Origin: Bradyrhizobium sp. CSA112
GTDB taxonomy: Bacteria; Pseudomonadota; Alphaproteobacteria; Rhizobiales; Xanthobacteraceae
Direction of reading: 5' to 3'
Assembly (NCBI RefSeq): GCF_029051645.1
Contig: NZ_JAACFS010000013.1
Location: 82,001-146,000, forward strand
Length of the DNA: 64,000 nucleotides
Below, one piece after another: positions 63,375 through 64,000 of this stretch. Position 1 is the first letter of the stretch. Every line of letters begins with the position of its first letter. The notes under the pieces are model-generated. The model had not been told where the DNA came from. It searched no databases and was given only the letters and a program-made list of their open reading frames with translations. The translations under genes were made by a program, and so were the position numbers.

Positions 63375-63653
63375 CTACCGCAGCCCCAGCAGCGAGCGGC
63401 GATAGCCGTTGCTACGGGCTTCCTCCCGGCACACAAAACTTCCAGTAAAGCCGCTTCCATACCGTCGTTGCCGCTTCGAGTAATAGATTCCCTTGCCGAG
63501 ATCCAGCCAGACGACCACGTCGGCAGGGCAATGTCGTTGCGCCTGCGATTCATAACGGAACGGCGTCAGCGGATTCGCAAAGGCGCTGTCGGCACTATAG
63601 GCAATGATCGAAGCCGCTATCACGTCCGCCGCCCACAGCCGGAAACTTCGCAT
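63375..63653 (-). CDS. Small secreted Cys protein
   Basis: 92 aa from MRSFRLWAADVIAASIIAYS (signal peptide, cut near AFA). The mature part is HCPADVVVWLDLGKGIYYSK, then GSGFTGSFVCREEARSNGYR, a C-P-x-D-x-V-V-W ... G-x-F/Y-x-C-x-x-x-A-x-x-x-G-Y pattern common in short Bradyrhizobium exported proteins of unknown function. It converges on the GNAT gene. An ATG two codons upstream (63659) is also possible. The 216 bp between it and the next gene hold nothing recognised. Confidence 0.78.
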   Translation of the reverse strand: MRSFRLWAADVIAASIIAYSADSAFANPLTPFRYESQAQRHCPADVVVWLDLGKGIYYSKRQRRYGSGFTGSFVCREEARSNGYRRSLLGLR

Positions 63654-63869
63654 CGACAAGCTGCCCGCCTTTGACCGACGAAATGATCGCAGCAGTTCAA
63701 TCGAAAGACAACCCCGTCTGTCCGCTGCACAGGCGAAAGGGGTGGAAGAGCGTCAGAGGACGTCCCGCGCCGCTTGATTGCCACGACAAAGACCGCGCGC
63801 GGCTTCGCGGATTAATCAGGCGACGTCCCGCCCAAATACCCGAGATTTGCCCGCGCGCGGCGTTACAAT

Positions 63870-64000
63870 TCAGCGGCAGACATATCGGCCGTTTACCAGC
63901 ACGCGGACACAGGCTGTGCCTGCAGCGGCTGCACCTACGGCCACTCCGCCGACCACCGCGCGGCGGGTTTGTCGTCGTGCAACGCCTGCGACGCTCACGG
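63870..64000 (-). CDS. Small glycine/valine-rich protein, 5' part outside window
   Basis: The reverse strand from the edge reads VSVAGVARRQTRRAVVGGVA, VGAAAAGTACVRVLVNGRYV, then CR and a stop at 63870-63872 (43 codons visible). An RRAVVGGVAVGAAAAG hydrophobic core and a C-terminal Cys pair are typical of short exported rhizobial proteins. The start is beyond the window. Confidence 0.65.
   Translation of the reverse strand, partial: VSVAGVARRQTRRAVVGGVAVGAAAAGTACVRVLVNGRYVCR

Noticed and set aside
22549..64000. Second copy of the tRNA-Leu 3' end as attR
   Set aside because: No repeat of the tRNA T-arm/acceptor sequence was seen by eye in the rest of the window; a proper search was not possible.

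Overview
The window is GC-rich alphaproteobacterial chromosome, most likely from Bradyrhizobium or a close relative. The evidence is the rhizobial-type GroEL, a MipZ-like ATPase, TTGAT-N4-ATCAA FixK boxes, a fixNOQP-type cbb3 oxidase, Omp25/31-type porins and many short secreted proteins typical of that genus. Gene calls rest on reading translations and motifs; no database search was run.

Layout. (1) 0-22.4 kb is ordinary chromosomal backbone: a NarL-type two-component pair (424-2495), an NHL-repeat protein, a LysR regulator divergent from an NTF2-like/LysE pair, an HNH nuclease, groEL with only a broken groES relic upstream, a ParA/MipZ ATPase, an acyl-CoA synthetase, an HtrA-like protein that has lost all three catalytic positions, a hydrolase, a membrane protein/ClpP-fold/small membrane protein run, DsbA, TauE, a thioesterase divergent from a TetR gene with two palindromic operators between them, an AbrB-type membrane protein and DsbB. 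(2) 22.46-27.7 kb is a decayed mobile-element scar: tRNA-Leu(CAA), four integrase arm-type repeats, a frameshifted P4-type integrase, an excisionase-like HTH gene, a relaxase pseudogene lacking its catalytic middle, IS66-type transposase remnants and a truncated membrane gene. (3) 27.9-63.3 kb is a dense low-oxygen/energy block. It holds ccoNOQP, a 72-aa ORF, a DUF2189 protein and ccoIS; a DUF3300-DUF2950-SulP operon; a membrane protein/HlyD/TAXI operon; a PPK2 operon; a CoA-transferase/MaoC operon; a DUF3141-Pta-AckA-FabI-K+ channel operon; an AI-2E-type permease and a GNAT protein. It also encodes its own apparent controller: a histidine kinase with a periplasmic binding-protein-type sensor, a FixJ-type regulator, a receiver-only protein and an Fnr-family FixK-like activator.

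How it fits together. Ten full TTGA[T/C]-N4-[A/G]TCAA palindromes stand upstream of almost every transcription unit between 35 and 63 kb. For six genes the box ends 56-67 nt before the start codon, so a single FixK-type regulon is the simplest reading. A different 18-bp palindrome, ATTGTCC-N4-GGACAAT, occurs upstream of the receiver-only gene and in the kinase/fixK intergenic region, and probably links the two-component pair to FixK. The encoded functions (high-affinity oxidase, acetyl-phosphate/acetate and polyphosphate energy metabolism, CoA transfer, membrane remodelling, ion channel) suggest a microaerobic survival programme whose input is an extracytoplasmic ligand instead of FixL haem.
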